From positions 620,001 through 684,000 of the forward strand of contig CAVVYW010000005.1 of NCBI GenBank assembly GCA_963752605.1: DNA of 64,000 bases, written 5' to 3'. The notes under the pieces were generated by a model. The model ran no database searches. It saw only the letters and a program-made list of their open reading frames with translations, and was not told where the DNA came from. Shown one piece after another: positions 62,953-64,000 of this stretch; position 1 is the first letter of the stretch, and the number at the start of each line of letters is the position of its first letter. The position numbers and the translations under genes are program-made. The stretch comes from CAVVYW01 sp963752605. GTDB lineage: Bacteria; Actinomycetota; Thermoleophilia; Solirubrobacterales; 70-9.

Positions 62953-63215
62953 CACCGAGTGGCCGCCGCCGAGCCCCCGGCGGCGGGCGGGAAGAAGATC
63001 ACGCGATCGGCGCCCGAGGGGATCTCGGAGAAGTCGCGGACCATGGTCGCCTCTCGCTGCCCGGCGCGGCCCTCGACGGGGACCGCGGCCCACATGCCCA
63101 GCTCGAGCTGCCGCCTGAACTCCTCGACCAGGCGCTCCTCGTCCTCGGCGACATCGGGGTCGCCCTCCGCGAGCAGAACGTCGCCGCGACCGGGCGTCAT
63201 GCGGACCAGCTTCAT
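62952..63215 (-). CDS. Small hypothetical protein
   Basis: 87 residues from ATG 63215 (MKLVRMTPGRGDVLLAEGDP). It has an acidic helix DVAEDEERLVEEFRRQLELG, then WAAVPVEGRAGQREATMVRD and the ending DRVIFFPPAAGG. No membrane span. It lies 43 bp from the thiD stop in a leftward run thiD, this gene, the TM gene, ilvD. Confidence 0.55.
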   Translation of the reverse strand: MKLVRMTPGRGDVLLAEGDPDVAEDEERLVEEFRRQLELGMWAAVPVEGRAGQREATMVRDFSEIPSGADRVIFFPPAAGGSAAATR

Positions 63216-63258
63216 GCGCCGATTATGGCCCCTCGCGGTTCCCGGCACCGGCAGGGGC

Positions 63259-64000
63259 TCAGCCGCGGCGCTCGCGAATTCCGAGGACGTCCACGGGCCC
63301 TGTGCCCTCGCCGAGTTCCCGAAGCCCATGGGCCACCGCGTCGCCGGCGATCGCGCGCGCCGCCCGCGCGGCCTCGAGCGGGCTGTCGCCCAGCGCCAGG
63401 CGTGCGGCCAGCGCGGAGGAGTGCGTGCAACCGGAGCCGTGGGATGCCCCGTCGGGGTGCACCCGGCCCTCGATCGGCGCCAGCATCTCGCCGTCGAAGA
63501 AGAGGTCCACGCCCTCCGAGCTGTGGCCGCCCGTCACCACGACGGCGCTCGGCCCGAGCCCGAGGACCCCCCGCGCCAGCTCCTCGTGGGAGGCCGAATC
63601 GCTCAGGCCCGTGAGGGCGCGCGCCTCGGGCAGGTTCGGGGTGGCCACGGTCGCCAGCGGTAGAACCCGCTCGATCAGCGCGCTCCTCGCGGCCGGCTCC
63701 AGGAGCATGGCGCCGCTCTCGGCGACCATCACCGGATCCACGACGACCGGCGTGCCCTCGAGCTCGCCGATCGCTTCCACCACCGCGGCGATGGTGTCCT
63801 CGTCGCCGAGCATCCCGACCTTGACCGCGTCGATCCCGAGATCGTCCGCGACCGCGCGGACCTGGTCGAGGATCATCTCGGGGGGCACCGGGTGGATCGA
63901 GTCGACGCCGACCGTGTTCTGGGCGGTGAGCGCGACGATCGCCGAGGTCCCGTGAACGCCGCACCGCGCGAAGGCCTTCAGATCGGCCTGGATGCCGGCG
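63259..64000 (-). CDS. thiD: Hydroxymethylpyrimidine/phosphomethylpyrimidine kinase, 5' end off window
   Basis: ThiD-type kinase of thiamine synthesis, with a ribokinase-like fold. The frame is open to the window edge; about 247 residues are visible. AGIQADLKAFARCGVHGTSA is the near-N-terminal signature, then VAESGAMLLEPAARS, VVVTGGHSSEGVDLFFDG and DGASHGSGCTHSSALAARLA with the anion-hole Cys. The first 20 or so residues, including the start, are missing. Confidence 0.92.
   Translation of the reverse strand, partial: AGIQADLKAFARCGVHGTSAIVALTAQNTVGVDSIHPVPPEMILDQVRAVADDLGIDAVKVGMLGDEDTIAAVVEAIGELEGTPVVVDPVMVAESGAMLLEPAARSALIERVLPLATVATPNLPEARALTGLSDSASHEELARGVLGLGPSAVVVTGGHSSEGVDLFFDGEMLAPIEGRVHPDGASHGSGCTHSSALAARLALGDSPLEAARAARAIAGDAVAHGLRELGEGTGPVDVLGIRERRG

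Overview
The window is chromosomal DNA from a very GC-rich bacterium whose genes favour codons ending in G or C and often start with GTG or TTG. Class E sortase, a WhiG/FliA-type sigma factor, an EF-G-like paralogue, small secreted Cys-rich proteins and an MTHFS-domain protein of this length all point to Actinomycetota. A deep class such as Thermoleophilia fits the gene style, but that is inference, since no rRNA gene is present.

Layout. 1-5.1 kb: truncated argG, a class E sortase, and a run of poorly known membrane or Pro-rich proteins that includes two tandem zinc-ribbon paralogues. 5.25-32.7 kb: a large exopolysaccharide/surface-glycan locus. It has a polyprenyl-phosphate sugar transferase, an LPFTG mini-protein, two polymerase/ligase (Wzy/WaaL-like) proteins, two flippases (Wzx-like), a Wzc-like tyrosine kinase, an AsnB amidotransferase, several GT4 and GT2 glycosyltransferases, two NodB deacetylases, epimerases, a DegT-type aminotransferase, a nucleotidyltransferase, a methyltransferase and a secreted beta-helix protein. 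32.7-44.6 kb: housekeeping genes read leftwards, in transcription order thrS, infC-rpmI-rplT, an rRNA methyltransferase, pheS-pheT, and argC-argJ-argB-argD with 4-8 nt overlaps. 44.7 kb: an M23 peptidase.

45.76-50.22 kb: a small integrated element of about 4.4 kb at the 3' end of tRNA-Val(GAC). It is bounded by a 20-bp direct repeat and carries a tyrosine integrase, an excisionase-like HTH gene, back-to-back promoters separated by two GAA-loop palindromes, an orphan terminator, an RNase HI-like protein and four small unknown membrane proteins. 50.3-53.5 kb: an SDR epimerase, tRNA-Cys and tRNA-Gly, a terminated small structured transcript that may encode a 17-residue peptide, a second RNase HI and a secreted trypsin-like protease. 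53.5-64 kb: EF-G-like GTPase, WhiG-like sigma factor, XerC/D recombinase, L,D-transpeptidase, MTHFS-domain protein, alpha/beta hydrolase, ilvD and a 5'-truncated thiD.

The glycan locus probably works as a Wzx/Wzy-type pathway. The sugar transferase loads undecaprenyl phosphate, the GTs and sugar-nucleotide enzymes build the repeat unit, a flippase exports it, a polymerase or ligase extends it, and the Wzc-like kinase sets chain length or export. Single-base frameshifts recur through the window, including in the essential gene pheT and in argJ. Where I traced them they often fall in short homopolymer runs. This suggests uncorrected sequence errors rather than gene decay, so several genes are annotated across frames.
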